Assembly: GCA_030690405.1 (NCBI GenBank)
Contig: JAUYGU010000013.1
Coordinates: 1 to 5,589 of the forward strand
Reading direction: 5' to 3'
DNA length: 5,589 bases
Source of the DNA: Dehalococcoidia bacterium
GTDB lineage: Bacteria > Chloroflexota > Dehalococcoidia > SM23-28-2 > RBG-16-64-32
Of the stretch, positions 1-4,979 are shown piece after piece (position 1 is the stretch's first letter; the number at the start of each line of letters is the position of its first letter). The notes beneath the pieces are model-generated. The model saw only the letters and a list, made by a program, of their open reading frames with translations, was not told where the DNA came from and did no database searches. Both the position numbers and the translations under genes were made by a program.

Positions 1-19
1 GTGGCGGCTCGCCGTCTGA
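1..19 (+). CDS. rpmH: 3' end of ribosomal protein L34 gene (partial)
   Basis: Reading from base 2, the first codons give W-R-L-A-V followed by a TGA stop at 17-19. Bacterial L34 proteins end in a basic run followed by a short tail of this kind (for example GRWRLT in Thermus and KRLTV in many others), and rpmH lies directly upstream of rnpA in most bacteria. Only five residues are visible, so the call rests on that ending plus synteny. L34 is a small, very basic protein of the 50S subunit. The remaining 49-base gap to rnpA holds no other gene. It contains a 12-base perfect GC palindrome at 24-35 and a small potential stem (TCCGC 44-48 with GCGGA 55-59), neither with a T-run. Confidence 0.6.
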
Positions 20-68
20 GCGGGCGGCGCGCCGCAGCAGCGCTCCGCCTAAAAGCGGACAAGCGGCC

Positions 69-425
69 GTGCGCAAGCAGCTCCGGCTCCGGAGGCGCAA
101 GGACTTCGACGTAGTATTCCAGGAGGGCCCGGTCCTGGCCAACCGGTTGTTAGTGTTCAGAAGCGTTCCGAACCAGCTCCCGCACAACCGCTACGGCTTC
201 GTCACCAGCAAGCGCGTGGGCAAGGCCGTAGTGCGCAACCGCGTCCGGCGCCGCCTCCGAGAGAGCGTTCGCAGCCTGGCCGCTCAGCCCGGCTGGGACG
301 TCGTGGTCTCGGCTCGGGCCCGCGCCGCCGAGGCGGACTTCCACGAGCTAAAGAAAGCGGTAGTCAGCCTGTTCGACCGCGCCGGCATCCTCACCGTGGG
401 CGCGCCCGCGCAGGAGTCGCCGTAA
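69..425 (+). CDS. rnpA: Ribonuclease P protein component
   Basis: This is the small basic protein subunit of RNase P. It binds the catalytic RNA and the 5' leader of precursor tRNAs and helps maturation of tRNA 5' ends in the cytoplasm. At 118 aa it has the usual length. The family signature is clear: the N-terminal basic stretch leading to KDFDVVF (residues 11-17), then [17 protein letters not shown] (42-58) and the RNR helix R56-N57-R58 through R64, which contacts the RNA. GTG at 69 is the only usual start between the window edge and the conserved N-terminus, and the homology begins immediately. No convincing Shine-Dalgarno is seen before it (only AAGCGGA-type purines), so translation may depend partly on rpmH. 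Its TAA stop shares one base with the yidD ATG (TAATG). Confidence 0.96.
   Translation: MRKQLRLRRRKDFDVVFQEGPVLANRLLVFRSVPNQLPHNRYGFVTSKRVGKAVVRNRVRRRLRESVRSLAAQPGWDVVVSARARAAEADFHELKKAVVSLFDRAGILTVGAPAQESP
411..416 (+). promoter_or_regulatory. Ribosome binding site of yidD
   Basis: CAGGAG lies 8 bases before the ATG at 425, inside the last codons of rnpA. Together with the TAATG junction it fixes the yidD start and indicates re-initiation by ribosomes finishing rnpA. Confidence 0.6.
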
Positions 426-634
426 TGAAGCGTCCGGCCCTGGCCCTCATCCGCTGGTACCAGGGGTCCATCTCTCCCACCCGTCCGCCGGCCTGTCGCT
501 TCCAGCCCACCTGCTCTCACTACGGCTACGAGGCCGTGGAGCGCCACGGTGTGCTGAAAGGCGGCCTCCTCACCCTGTGGCGCCTCCTCCGCTGTCACCC
601 CTTCAACCCCGGCGGCTTGGATCCCGTACCCTAA
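425..634 (+). CDS. yidD: Membrane protein insertion efficiency factor YidD
   Basis: This 69-aa protein of the YidD (DUF37, haemolytic-domain) family is recognised from the motifs [11 protein letters not shown] (residues 8-18), [14 protein letters not shown] (24-37), the G-x-x-x-G-x-x-L-x-x-x-R-x-x-R-C helix (42-57) and the terminal GGLDPVP. The three family cysteines are present (C24, C30, C57). In E. coli, YidD sits on the inner face of the cytoplasmic membrane through an amphipathic helix and helps YidC insert membrane proteins. The usual HPGGYDPVP ending is here [12 protein letters not shown], three residues longer at that point but otherwise intact. It lies between rnpA and the yidC region, as in most bacteria, although here a lipoprotein gene separates it from yidC. 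Confidence 0.95.
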   Translation: MKRPALALIRWYQGSISPTRPPACRFQPTCSHYGYEAVERHGVLKGGLLTLWRLLRCHPFNPGGLDPVP

Positions 635-650
635 CCTGCCCCGCGGCAGG
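635..650 (+). other. GC hairpin between yidD and the propeller gene
   Basis: CCTGCC (635-640) pairs perfectly with GGCAGG (645-650) across a CCGC loop, beginning directly after the yidD stop. No T-run follows, so it is not a classical intrinsic terminator. Its right arm covers the only purine-rich bases before the GTG at 654, which would weaken initiation there. It could also modulate read-through or mRNA stability. In such GC-rich DNA a 6-bp stem can arise by chance. Confidence 0.35.
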
Positions 651-653
651 CAG

Positions 654-1856
654 GTGCGGCCGGACAGGCGCGCTCCCGCCCAGACAGGGTCCCGCTCCGT
701 CGGGGCCGCCAAGGAGGATAGCATCCGGCGTATAGCGCGCACCCACCCGCTCGCGGTTCTGGCGTTGCTCACCCTGGCCATGCTCGCCGCCGCCGGCTGC
801 GTCAAGCAGAACAACCCGCAGGGCTGGGCCGGCCCCGTCCCCAGCGCCGATGGCACCGTTCTCGTGGCCAGCACCGACAAGGGGAAGCTTTCCGCCCTCA
901 AGACAGAGGACTTCTCGATAAGCTGGACGTTCCCCAGCGGCGACGAGAAGCCGGAGATAAAGCTGGAGGCGATCTACGGTACGCCGCTGGTGGACAGCGA
1001 CAGCGTGTACTTCGGAGCCTACAGCGGCGACGTCTACGCGCTGGGCCTGGACGACGGGAAAGTCCGCTGGCGGTTCGACGCAGACGGGCCGGTCATCGCG
1101 GGCCTGGGGGCGATCCGCGGCAGGGTCCCGCCACCCGGACCGGGGCCAGTCGAGACCGTGCTGGTCGCCAGCGAAAGGGGGACCGTGTACGCACTGGACG
1201 CGGCGGACGGCAGCGTCCAGTGGCGCTTCAACGCCGGCGACGACGTATGGGGCGCTCCCCTCCTGGAGGGCGACGTCCTGTACGTCGCCTCCGTCAACGG
1301 CAAGCTGTACGCGCTGAACGCCGCTACGGGCAAACCGAAGTGGGACAAGCCGTTCTCCACCGGCCACGGCCTCATCTCCGATTCGGTGCTCTCCGACGGC
1401 ATCCTGCTCGTCGGAGGGATAGACCGCACGCTCCACGCCGTGGATGCGGAGACGGGAGAGGAGAGATGGTCCTTCAAGACCGATAACTGGTTCTGGGGCC
1501 GTCCGCTGGTCGATGGTGGCACGGTGTACGCCCCCAACCTGGACGGCCGCGTCTACGCCCTCAGTCTGAAGGACGGGAGCGCCGTCTGGGAAGCGCCGTT
1601 TGACGCGAAGGACCCCCTGCGCTCGGCGCCGGTCCTCGCCGGCGACGTTCTGGTCATCGTCGACAAGGGGGGAAACGCATACGGGCTGAAGCCCGAAGAC
1701 GGCAAACTCAAGTGGGCGGCGGCGGCGGCCCTCGAGAAGACCGTGCTCGCCGACCCGGCCGTCCTTGACGGCAAAGTCGTCGTCAGCGCCGAGGGAGGAG
1801 ACCTGTTCACCGTCGACCCCGTCGCCGGGAGCTTCGTGAAGGTGGTGACGGAGTGA
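654..1856 (+). CDS. PQQ-like beta-propeller lipoprotein (BamB-like)
   Basis: From GTG 654 the product is 400 aa. Residues 24-49 form a lipoprotein signal: a basic R-R-I-A-R-T, a hydrophobic core rich in L and A, and LAAAGC with Cys49 (codon 798-800) as the lipidation site. About eight propeller repeats follow. Each has a hydrophobic beta-strand pair, then a Y/L-A-L-x-x-x-x-G-x-x-x-W ending, as at residues 127-139, 178-190, 218-230, 260-272 and 300-312; the last repeat has degenerated. A proline-rich loop (158-165) interrupts the series. This matches the PQQ-binding-like superfamily that includes BamB, which scaffolds outer-membrane protein assembly. I see no dehydrogenase features, so a protein-interaction scaffold anchored outside the cytoplasmic membrane is the best inference. 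The gene lies between yidD and yidC and overlaps yidC by GTGA. The true start may be 723: the 23 residues before it look unlike a signal peptide, a hairpin blocks the upstream region, and AAGGAGG at 711-717 precedes an ATC codon. A specific role is unproven. Confidence 0.85.
   Translation: MRPDRRAPAQTGSRSVGAAKEDSIRRIARTHPLAVLALLTLAMLAAAGCVKQNNPQGWAGPVPSADGTVLVASTDKGKLSALKTEDFSISWTFPSGDEKPEIKLEAIYGTPLVDSDSVYFGAYSGDVYALGLDDGKVRWRFDADGPVIAGLGAIRGRVPPPGPGPVETVLVASERGTVYALDAADGSVQWRFNAGDDVWGAPLLEGDVLYVASVNGKLYALNAATGKPKWDKPFSTGHGLISDSVLSDGILLVGGIDRTLHAVDAETGEERWSFKTDNWFWGRPLVDGGTVYAPNLDGRVYALSLKDGSAVWEAPFDAKDPLRSAPVLAGDVLVIVDKGGNAYGLKPEDGKLKWAAAAALEKTVLADPAVLDGKVVVSAEGGDLFTVDPVAGSFVKVVTE
711..717 (+). 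promoter_or_regulatory. Strong Shine-Dalgarno inside the annotated 5' end
   Basis: AAGGAGG is a full match to the anti-Shine-Dalgarno and is the best ribosome binding site in the window. Five bases later, in frame, comes ATC at 723, which would give a 25-residue lipoprotein signal peptide of ideal size. No ATG, GTG or TTG lies in frame between 657 and 764. The in-frame TTG at 765 and ATG at 780 fall within the hydrophobic core, too late for a signal peptide. The site therefore suggests a non-canonical ATC start, though coincidence or a base error is possible. Confidence 0.5.
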
Positions 1857-2830
1857 GCCAGCCGGGCGCAGCCGCCAAGCCGACGGCGCGGCCCAGCCTG
1901 GGGACCGCGCTCATGATCGGCACCCTTCTGCTGGTCGTGGGCTCCTTCGTCGCCCTCGGGCCGGGCGTGGCCTGGGACAGGCTATTCATCAACCCCCTCA
2001 TCAACTCGCTGCTGCTCCTCACCAACGCCGTGGGCGGCCAGTTCGGCATAGCGATCATACTGTTCACCGTCATCCTGCGCGTCGCCACCATCCCCTTCAC
2101 GCTCCGCCAGCTCCAGTCCACCCGGGCGATGCAGGAGATGCAGCCGCGGATGCAGGAGATCCAGAAGAAGCACAAGGACCCGAAGCGCCGGCAGGAGGAG
2201 ACGCTGAAGCTCTACCGGGAGACGGGCGTCAACCCGCTGGGCTGCTTCATGCCGATGGCGATCCAGATGCTTGTCTTCTTCGCGCTGTACCGGGCGCTGG
2301 CGTTCGTGGTCGGTGGCAGCCCAGAGAGCCTGGTGGGGCTATCGCAGCGGGTCTACTCCTGGTCCTACCTCGCGCAGTCCATCCCGCTGGAGCAGTCCTT
2401 CCTCTGGCTGGAGCTGGGGAAGCCGGACAAGACGTACATCTTGCCCCTTATGGTGGGGCTATCCACCTACGTGCAGACGCGGCTCTCCGCGACCCCCGCG
2501 ACGACGCCCCAGCAGCAACAGCAGCAGCAGATGATGACCTGGATGATGCCGCTTATGCTGGTCTGGATCACCCTGGCTCTGCCCAGCGGCGTCGGCGTCT
2601 ACTGGGTGATCTCCAACGTGTTCCAGGTGTTCGCCAGCTACATCGTCTACGGCAGGCGCATGAGCTGGCGCGCCCTTCTGCCGACGGCCGCGGCGGCCGA
2701 ACCGCGGCGGCCGCGCCCCAAGCCGCAAACGGATGTCCAGGAGGAAGCCGAAGGGCCGGCGCCCTCTGAACCACTAGAAGCGAGGTCTGCCCATGGAAAG
2801 CGTAGAGGTAAGCGCAAAAAGCGTCGATGA
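1853..2830 (+). CDS. yidC: Membrane protein insertase YidC/Oxa1/SpoIIIJ
   Basis: This 325-aa insertase places membrane proteins in the cytoplasmic membrane, alone or with SecYEG. It is the short form without the large periplasmic P1 domain of Gram-negative YidC. An N-terminal hydrophobic segment (about 18-38) lacks a lipobox cysteine, unlike Bacillus SpoIIIJ. The core then runs: a segment near 60-80 with the conserved hydrophilic-groove arginine (R76 in ILRVATIPF); the cytoplasmic helical hairpin (about 83-125, QSTRAMQEMQPRMQEIQKK); NPLGCFMPMAIQM (127-139); hydrophobic segments near 135-153 and 195-208; and MMPLM followed by LPSGVGVYWVISNVFQ (243-258), the classic C-terminal signature. After 270 the tail is proline-rich and acidic, ending in a cluster of K and R that probably touches the ribosome. 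GTG 1853 overlaps the previous stop (GTGA) and follows AAGGTGGT (1839-1846). Its last 38 bases overlap jag. Confidence 0.96.
   Translation: MSQPGAAAKPTARPSLGTALMIGTLLLVVGSFVALGPGVAWDRLFINPLINSLLLLTNAVGGQFGIAIILFTVILRVATIPFTLRQLQSTRAMQEMQPRMQEIQKKHKDPKRRQEETLKLYRETGVNPLGCFMPMAIQMLVFFALYRALAFVVGGSPESLVGLSQRVYSWSYLAQSIPLEQSFLWLELGKPDKTYILPLMVGLSTYVQTRLSATPATTPQQQQQQQMMTWMMPLMLVWITLALPSGVGVYWVISNVFQVFASYIVYGRRMSWRALLPTAAAAEPRRPRPKPQTDVQEEAEGPAPSEPLEARSAHGKRRGKRKKRR
2510..2530 (+). repeat. CAG/CAA run encoding seven glutamines in yidC
   Basis: Seven consecutive glutamine codons (six CAG, one CAA) encode Q220-Q226. They lie in the loop just before the MMTWMMPLM segment of YidC, a region that is polar and variable in length across the family. 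The near-pure CAG run could change length by slippage in steps of one codon without breaking the frame. Confidence 0.8.
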
Positions 2831-3536
2831 GGCGATCGACATCGCTCTCGATGAACTCGGCCTCAAGCGGCAGCAGGTCCACATAGAGATACTCACCTCC
2901 GGCAAGCCCGGCCTCTTCGGCATCGGCGGCGAGCAGGCGCGCGTCCGCGTCACCGCCCTCGAAGAGGGGACCGCGCGCCCCATCTCCGAGCCCGAGTACG
3001 AGGCCGAAGAGGTGAGCGACGTCGAGGTCAGCGACGTCGAGATCAAGGACATCGAGTCGCCGGAGGTGGAGCTGGCGGCGGACTACCTGACACAGCTCCT
3101 GACCTTCATGGAGATTGACGCCGAGATTGATTTGCGTCCGCCGGAGACGCCGGGGGACGGCCTGGGCCGTGCCAGCGCCGTGCTCGACGTGGGCGGCGAT
3201 GACCTGGGCCTGCTCATCGGGCGGCGCGGCACCACCCTGGCCGCTCTCCAGTACATGGTGAACCTGATGGTCAGCCGCAAGATGGGCTCACGCGTGCTGA
3301 TCAGCATCGACGTGGAGCACTACCGGCGCCGGCGTGAGGACTCCCTCATCGGCCTCGCCCGCCGTATGGCGGACCGCGTGCGCCAGACGGGGCGCTCCAT
3401 CACCCTGGAGCCGATGCCGGCGGCCGAGCGCCGCATCGTCCACCTCGTCCTCTCCGACGACGGCGGCGTCACCACCAGCTCCGCCGGTGAGGGCGATGAC
3501 CGCAAGGTGGTTATCTACCCGCGACGTTCGCGCTGA
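2793..3536 (+). CDS. jag: RNA-binding protein Jag/KhpB (SpoIIIJ-associated)
   Basis: This 247-aa protein has the full Jag architecture. The Jag_N domain (1-53) carries the KPGLFGIGG motif (38-46). An acidic linker (57-92) contains three copies of a five-residue repeat. A KH domain follows (about 93-175) with the RNA-binding GxxG loop G-R-R-G at 143-146, and then an R3H domain (about 176-243) with R213-xxx-H217. Jag/KhpB binds RNA, often with KhpA, and in Firmicutes affects cell elongation, division and small-RNA networks; its genes usually adjoin yidC. ATG 2793 is well supported: homology begins at residue 2 and GAGGT (2782-2786) lies six bases upstream. The start therefore lies inside yidC, overlapping it by 38 bases in another frame. 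Its TGA shares a base with the ATG of the kinase gene. The basic ending (YPRRSR) is typical. Confidence 0.95.
   Translation: MESVEVSAKSVDEAIDIALDELGLKRQQVHIEILTSGKPGLFGIGGEQARVRVTALEEGTARPISEPEYEAEEVSDVEVSDVEIKDIESPEVELAADYLTQLLTFMEIDAEIDLRPPETPGDGLGRASAVLDVGGDDLGLLIGRRGTTLAALQYMVNLMVSRKMGSRVLISIDVEHYRRRREDSLIGLARRMADRVRQTGRSITLEPMPAAERRIVHLVLSDDGGVTTSSAGEGDDRKVVIYPRRSR
3012..3056 (+). repeat. Three 15-base tandem repeats in the jag linker
   Basis: Three adjacent 15-base units encode V-S-D-V-E, V-S-D-V-E and I-K-D-I-E (residues 74-88). The first two units differ at a single base, the third base of the first codon (GTG versus GTC). The third unit has diverged but keeps the same I/V-x-D-I/V-E pattern. 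The repeat lies in the acidic linker between Jag_N and KH and probably arose by local duplication. Confidence 0.85.
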
Positions 3537-4411
3537 TGCCGCCGCAGTTCCTGGTCATAGGGCACACCGTACAGGACCTCTCCCCCGGCCAGGGCGACAA
3601 CGCGCCGGCCTGGCGCTTGGGCGGCACCGTCTCCTACGCCGCCCTACTGGCCAGCCGCCTGGGGTTGAGCACCGCCGTCCTCACGGCCGCGGCGGACGGC
3701 CTCCCCATCGAGGAGGCGCTGCCGGGCGTCGAGGTCGTCCGCGTGCCCTCCGCGCACTCCACCCAGATACGCAACGTCTACGGCCGCGGCGGCCGCGTTC
3801 AGTACATACTCCGGCGCGCCGCGCCGATAACCGCAGACTCGCTTCCGGACGCCTGGCGCCGGGCCGGGATCGTGCTCCTGGGCCCGGTCACGCGTGAGGT
3901 GGACGAGGCGCTTGCGGACTGCTTTCCGCAGGCGCTCATCGGCGTCTCCGCTCAGGGCTGGCTGCGCAACATAGGCCCCGACAACCGCGTCCGGCCCGTG
4001 CCGCCGGAGCGCTGGCAGGCGGACCGGCTGCTCCGGCCCGATCGCGTCCTCTTCGTCTCCGACGAGGACCTGCCGGAGGCGAACGTCAGAGCCGTCCTGG
4101 ACGGCTGGAGCGCCCGCGTTGAGGTGCTGGCGTTCACCCGCGCCGGGCGCGGCGCCGAGCTCTGCCACCGCGGCGTCTGGCGGCGAATCGGCGCCTTCCC
4201 GGCCGCGGCCGTCGACCCGACGGGCGCCGGCGACGTCTTCGCCGCCGCCTTCCTCATCCGCTATCGGGAGACCGGAGACCCCTGGGAGGCGACGCGGTTC
4301 GCGGCCTGCGCCGCCTCGTTCATCGTCGAGTCCGAAGGGCTCGCCAACACCCCGGATCGCGCGATGATCGAGGAGCGGCTGCGGGCGCATCCGGAGATCG
4401 TGGCGAGATAG
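3536..4411 (+). CDS. PfkB/ribokinase-family carbohydrate kinase
   Basis: This 291-aa kinase probably transfers phosphate from ATP to a sugar, polyol or related small molecule in the cytoplasm. Family marks are the N-terminal VIGHTVQDL strand (7-15), the substrate-side glycine pair LGGTVSYAALLASRLG (28-43), a VSAQGWLR segment (137-144), and the C-terminal PfkB signature DPTGAGDVFAAAF (227-239), in which D233 is the expected catalytic base and TGAG forms the anion hole. It is slightly shorter than ribokinase (about 305-310 aa), with little room for a large lid. The substrate cannot be read from sequence. The GH-x-x-x-D-L start with LGGT and the QGWLR segment resemble the subgroup containing plant myo-inositol kinase, but this is only a hint. 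ATG 3536 is fixed by the TGATG junction with jag. There is no evident Shine-Dalgarno, so translation is probably coupled to jag. Confidence 0.88.
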   Translation: MPPQFLVIGHTVQDLSPGQGDNAPAWRLGGTVSYAALLASRLGLSTAVLTAAADGLPIEEALPGVEVVRVPSAHSTQIRNVYGRGGRVQYILRRAAPITADSLPDAWRRAGIVLLGPVTREVDEALADCFPQALIGVSAQGWLRNIGPDNRVRPVPPERWQADRLLRPDRVLFVSDEDLPEANVRAVLDGWSARVEVLAFTRAGRGAELCHRGVWRRIGAFPAAAVDPTGAGDVFAAAFLIRYRETGDPWEATRFAACAASFIVESEGLANTPDRAMIEERLRAHPEIVAR

Positions 4412-4424
4412 CGACCGGGCGCGC

Positions 4425-4433
4425 TGCTATAAT
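4425..4433 (+). promoter_or_regulatory. Extended -10 promoter for a leaderless dinB-like mRNA
   Basis: TGCTATAAT combines a perfect TATAAT (4428-4433) with the TGn extension. Six bases follow and then the A of ATG at 4440, which is where transcription would be expected to start, so the mRNA would have no leader. The region at the -35 distance (GAGATA, 4405-4410) matches TTGACA poorly, as is common for extended -10 promoters. The AT-rich hexamer stands out in this GC-rich DNA, and no Shine-Dalgarno precedes the ATG. Confidence 0.65.
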
Positions 4434-4439
4434 CGCTGC

Positions 4440-4901
4440 ATGGATCGCACCGAGATCACCGCTCACCTGCGACAGGTCCCCGACCTGATCGATGAGATTA
4501 TCGATGGGCTGTCCGATGAGGCGCTGCGCCGCCGCCCTTCGCCGGACGAGTGGTCGATCCTGGAGGTCTGTTGCCACCTGCGCGACGCCGCCGAGGAGGA
4601 GGGCGTCCGCGTCCGACGCCTCGCCGAGGAGGAGAACCCGACGCTGGCGCCCTACGACGAGGAGGCCTGGGCCATCGAGCGCGACTACCAGGGGGACGAT
4701 ATCAGGCGCGTCCGGACCGCCCTGCGCGCCTTCTGGGGCGGGCTTGCCTACCAGCTCGAAGGGCTGACCGACGAGCAGTGGGAGCGCGGCGGCAGCCACC
4801 CGGAGATCGGGCTCGTCACCGTCCGCTCCTACGCCGAGCTGGCGGTGGAGCACGGGCAGGCCCACCTGGCGCAGCTCAAGGCGATTCGGGAGGGGCTGTA
4901 G
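4440..4901 (+). CDS. DinB/YfiT-fold putative metal-dependent protein
   Basis: This 153-aa protein is all-helical by appearance and fits the DinB_2 superfamily of four-helix-bundle proteins. Visible marks are the PSPDEWSILEVCCHLRDA segment (33-50) with H46, and V-E-H-G-Q-A-H in the last helix with H138 and H142 spaced HxxxH. These three histidines match the metal-binding triad of the family. The W-S-I-L-E-x-x-x-H-L pattern is the common DinB signature. Members include damage-inducible Bacillus DinB and thiol transferases using bacillithiol or mycothiol, but most are uncharacterised, so substrate and role are unknown. Despite the name it is unrelated to E. coli DNA polymerase IV. The ATG at 4440 comes 28 bases after the kinase stop, has no Shine-Dalgarno and sits at the predicted transcription start. 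The gene converges on the ureohydrolase gene. Confidence 0.85.
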   Translation: MDRTEITAHLRQVPDLIDEIIDGLSDEALRRRPSPDEWSILEVCCHLRDAAEEEGVRVRRLAEEENPTLAPYDEEAWAIERDYQGDDIRRVRTALRAFWGGLAYQLEGLTDEQWERGGSHPEIGLVTVRSYAELAVEHGQAHLAQLKAIREGL

Positions 4902-4908
4902 CGAATTC

Positions 4909-4979
4909 TTAGCCACAGATAAGCACAGATAGACACGGAACAGAAGCTATCTGACCTATCTGTGCCGATCTGTGGCTAA
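4909..4979. repeat. CACAGAT-type inverted repeat at convergent junction
   Basis: The arms 4909-4932 and 4956-4979 are complementary at 22 of 24 positions, around a 23-base loop. Each arm is itself repetitive: CACAGATA occurs at 4914-4921 and again at 4924-4931, and CTATCTG occurs at 4947-4953 and 4956-4962, giving nearly 10-base periodicity. The element is AT-richer than everything around it, which suggests an inserted family repeat (REP- or MITE-like). I recall similar CCACAGAT/CACAGAT intergenic repeats in other bacterial genomes, but this is memory and not a search. It could fold in RNA from either strand and end both convergent transcripts, although no T-run follows either arm. The stop codon of the ureohydrolase gene (4976-4978) lies within the right arm. 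Confidence 0.85.

Noticed and set aside
24..35. Perfect 12-base palindrome upstream of rnpA, considered as an operator
   Set aside because: It consists only of G and C in very GC-rich DNA, lies within an operon and has no promoter nearby, so chance is a sufficient explanation.
603..1436. Long minus-strand open frame (277 aa) opposite the propeller gene
   Set aside because: Its translation is low-complexity and matches no family I recognise, while the plus strand encodes a clear signal peptide and propeller repeats. Long antisense frames are expected in GC-rich DNA.
654..1856. Propeller gene as a PQQ-dependent alcohol or glucose dehydrogenase
   Set aside because: It is too short, carries a lipoprotein signal and lacks recognisable dehydrogenase active-site features or a cytochrome domain. 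The repeats are the generic PQQ-like type shared with BamB.
3334..3897. Plus-strand 187-aa frame spanning the jag/kinase junction
   Set aside because: It overlaps two well-supported genes in another frame, and its product is an R/P/A-rich sequence typical of a shifted GC-rich frame.
3644..4390. Minus-strand open frame of 248 aa opposite the kinase gene
   Set aside because: It is a shadow of the PfkB gene: the plus strand carries the family signatures and the antisense product is rich in G, A and R without motifs.
4440..4901. DinB-fold gene as DNA polymerase IV
   Set aside because: Polymerase IV is about 350 aa with palm-domain acidic motifs. This protein is a 153-aa helical protein with a His triad, and only the name is shared.
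4909..4979. CACAGAT repeats considered as a CRISPR array or attachment site
   Set aside because: The units are about 8 bases at 10-base spacing within an inverted repeat, with no unique spacers, cas genes or integrase nearby.
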